This document shows, in pieces, positions 62,021 through 64,000 of a DNA stretch of 64,000 bases; the stretch's first letter is position 1, and the number at the start of each line of letters is the position of its first letter. The DNA lies in contig JAVTLE010000014.1 of the NCBI GenBank assembly GCA_033439295.1, positions 3,100,001-3,164,000 on the forward strand, written 5' to 3'. The notes under the pieces were generated by a model that had not been told where the DNA came from, searched no databases, and worked only from the letters and a program-made list of their open reading frames with translations. The position numbers and the translations under genes are program-made. This DNA is from Deuterostichococcus epilithicus. Lineage: Eukaryota > Chlorophyta > Trebouxiophyceae > Prasiolales > Stichococcaceae.

Positions 62021-62793
62021 GTCGGCTTGCGGCCGGAGCTTTCAGATCTCGGTCACTACTGCCTCAGCGAATCCGCAAAGCGTTTCTTGGGGCGGTTGGC
62101 AAGGTCGCCTGGTGATTACTGGGACGCAGCACAGATCTGTGTTCCGGAACGGTTTCGGACCGCGCACTTTAGTACAAGCGCTGAACCTGGAGAAGGAGGA
62201 TGCAGTTTCTGCAGTCAATTCGGCCTGTTCAGCTTTCAAAGCACCGCACGGACCCTCCTCGACTTGCCGACCCGAGTCATACTGGATCAGATTGCCGACC
62301 GTCGTACTATGTGCGAAGCCTTAAAGTCCTGAAGCTCTGAATAGTGTCAGTGACATACCTATCACGAAAGTGCAGTGAACAACTTCGACCGCCTAATATA
62401 CCTTGCAGTCGCTTTCCCTCCCTGCGGTCAGTGAAGTTCAGTCCAGCGCACATATCTCTCCTCAGAGGACTGAACCGTCTACCAGGCCTCGAAGCCACTG
62501 CAGTATCATGTGCTGGCCAGCTTGAGCCACCCAGCATGTGCCAAAACCGGCTCAAGCAGTATGACTGCCGCGCGGCGAAGGTGGCAGCTCGCACATCAGG
62601 TGGCGTGAGCCATTGATGCAGGCGAGCTATCGTGCAGAGCACTTTCGGAATTGAGTCGTCTGCTATCCCCCACCGAAGTCGCGCCACTCCTTCCGGAACG
62701 GTTAAAGATGCGTGTACACATGCCGTATGCCTTCATGGCGTGTGAACGCTGCATGTGACGGAAGCACTTATCGATTGACCTGACATCGATCGC
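62021..62793. promoter_or_regulatory. Divergent intergenic region (MAPEG / VTT gene)
   Basis: 773 bp between the putative start codons of two genes transcribed apart. No coding content is recognised. Confidence 0.4.
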
Positions 62794-63716
62794 ATGCAGG
62801 CGGGGCTCTTTGGCACCGTCAAGCGCAGCATCTCGATGCCACAGCTGGACTCGGCTGAGTATATTGACGCAGAGGAAGGCAGATCTGCCACGCTGGTGCG
62901 CGCGCACTTCCTCTCATCCTCATTCCGGTCCAGGCTGGGTCCAAACGAGCGGATGCATCGCAGTGTTTGAGATGGATTGAAACGTTGCATGGCATCGTTT
63001 CGTGTCTCATCGCAGGCTGCAGCAAAGCCCAATGCACTGATCACGAGGACAGCGCTCGCCAAAGCATTTGTCATCAAGGTGGGCGGCTGCATGGCCTGTT
63101 GCACGACGATCAGAAGTGCTGTGTGTTTGCCAGGATCCGGAAAGAGGGTTTCAGACGGCAAACAGCATCATGTGGAGAACTAACAGGCTGTCGTGATGTC
63201 CGCAGTGGTCGCGCTGCCTGCTGTCGGTGGCGGCGCTCTATGTGTGCCTGCTGGGACTGCTGCTGCTGCTGTTGCGGACACTGCCCACGCGGGGGGCACT
63301 GTCGGCGAAGGCGCAGTTGCCAGCGGGTGACCCGCTGCTCATGAAGCTACCCCGCAACATAACCGAGCTGCGCGCGGTGAGCGACGTTGGTCCCGACACC
63401 TGGTCGAGATTCACCTTTGGCCCCGACCCAGTCACCCGTCCTTATGGTCCGCACATAACAGGTCGTCATCGCCCTTGCATGCCGCTCGCAACAGCCCTTG
63501 AACCTGGTACCGCCAGAGTCGCACAGACCGCGACGTGTGCGGGGCTGTGCAATGGCTCCCAATCTCCAAAAACCTTCCAATGGGCGCAGGTGCGGCACAC
63601 GCTGGAGCTGTACCGCCAAAATTACAGTGTTCAGGTGGCCAGCCTGCTGGTGGCCACCTATCTGGTGCTGCAGGCGCTGTCCATCCCCGGCACCCTGTGC
63701 ATCAACCTTCTCATCG
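62794..63716 (+). CDS. VTT-domain membrane protein (TMEM41/DedA-like), 3' end outside window
   Basis: Partial gene. Proposed exons are 62794-62895, 63016-63078, 63206-63376 and 63590-63716, in phase. The first membrane helix is VAALYVCLLGLLLLLLRTLP. After a loop (LLMKLPRNITELRA) comes RHTLELYRQNYSVQVASLLV and then LVLQALSIPGTLCINLLIG, the family's re-entrant IPG motif that opens the VTT domain. TMEM41B and VMP1 relatives are ER lipid scramblases involved in autophagy; plant members are called SNARE-associated Golgi proteins. The next exon was not found: after the donor at 63717 the sequence reads as intron to the edge, where it ends in gttttag, possibly an acceptor. The start ATG (62794) is tentative, because the same bases could be an acceptor. 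Confidence 0.7.
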
Positions 63717-64000
63717 GTGCGGGTCGTCAGCGGCTCTCTCTCATCTACAGGCTTTCATTTCTCCAACTTCTGCAAGCGCTGCCTCCAGGGCCGGCACCGT
63801 TTTGTGCCGTCTGCGCCGGGCGCACTCGGGCTGCTGCTGTCTGTCTCTTGTCTTGCTGTGCCGCAGAAGTGCCACCAACGATCAGCGGCTCAGTCGGTCA
63901 CGTTGGCAGCCACCAGACCGGCCCGTCGTCACTGTCATCGTCGCTCCACTGCCAGAGGGTGCAGTCACCAGGTGCTGCTGTCATGTGCGCAAAGTTTTAG
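63717..64000 (+). other. Intron of the VTT gene running off the window
   Basis: Starts with a gtgcgg donor after the IPG exon. Frames through it are open but unlike a VTT domain. The last bases, gttttag, look like an acceptor at the window edge. Confidence 0.5.

Overview
This window is nuclear DNA from a green alga, most likely a GC-rich trebouxiophyte (Chlorella/Coccomyxa-like). The evidence is: many short GT-AG introns in every gene (donors often GTGCGC or GTGAGC), GC-rich Ala/Gln-rich exons, a plant-type TTTAGGG telomere motif inside an intron, and plant-lineage families (NPSN-type SNARE, class II PRPP synthetase 4, plant-type agmatine deiminase and N-carbamoylputrescine amidase). Exon models were built by hand from reading frame, splice signals and phase. 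Most are phase-consistent end to end, but no transcript or database was available. No organelle, viral, IS or CRISPR sequence was seen.

Layout, left to right: 3' part of a polyQ multi-zinc-ribbon protein (+, 1-1801); AAGAB/p34-like adaptin-binding protein (+, 2786-4427); WD40 protein (-, 4875-7480); YidD-family protein with a transit-like leader (+, 8079-8698); a large Ala/Gln-rich zinc-ribbon protein (+, 9752-13453); a two-exon metallothionein-like gene (-, 13830-14295); NPSN SNARE (-, 15139-16353); ribosome-biogenesis factor TSR1 (+, 16858-23228); N-carbamoylputrescine amidase (-, 23435-26164) head-to-head with agmatine deiminase (+, 26485-28745); p115/USO1 golgin (-, 28835-35232); glycyl-tRNA synthetase (+, 35698-40797); POL5/MYBBP1A (+, 41171-49281); RecQL4-type helicase (-, 49636-57640); PRPP synthetase 4 (+, 58266-60459); MAPEG/MGST3-like protein (-, 60799-62020); and the 5' part of a VTT/TMEM41-like membrane protein (+, from 62794).

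The clearest functional unit is the divergent pair for putrescine synthesis: agmatine deiminase makes N-carbamoylputrescine and the amidase turns it into putrescine, with start codons 320 bp apart. Four genes (AAGAB, NPSN, USO1, VTT) serve membrane traffic and two (TSR1, POL5) serve the nucleolus, but nothing else links them. Other points of note: repeated GC-AG introns required by phase, a compact Cys-rich metallothionein candidate, two related zinc-ribbon proteins, an interstitial telomere repeat, a three-copy intronic repeat, a decayed exon copy in the GlyRS gene, and a frame break next to an ambiguous base in USO1.
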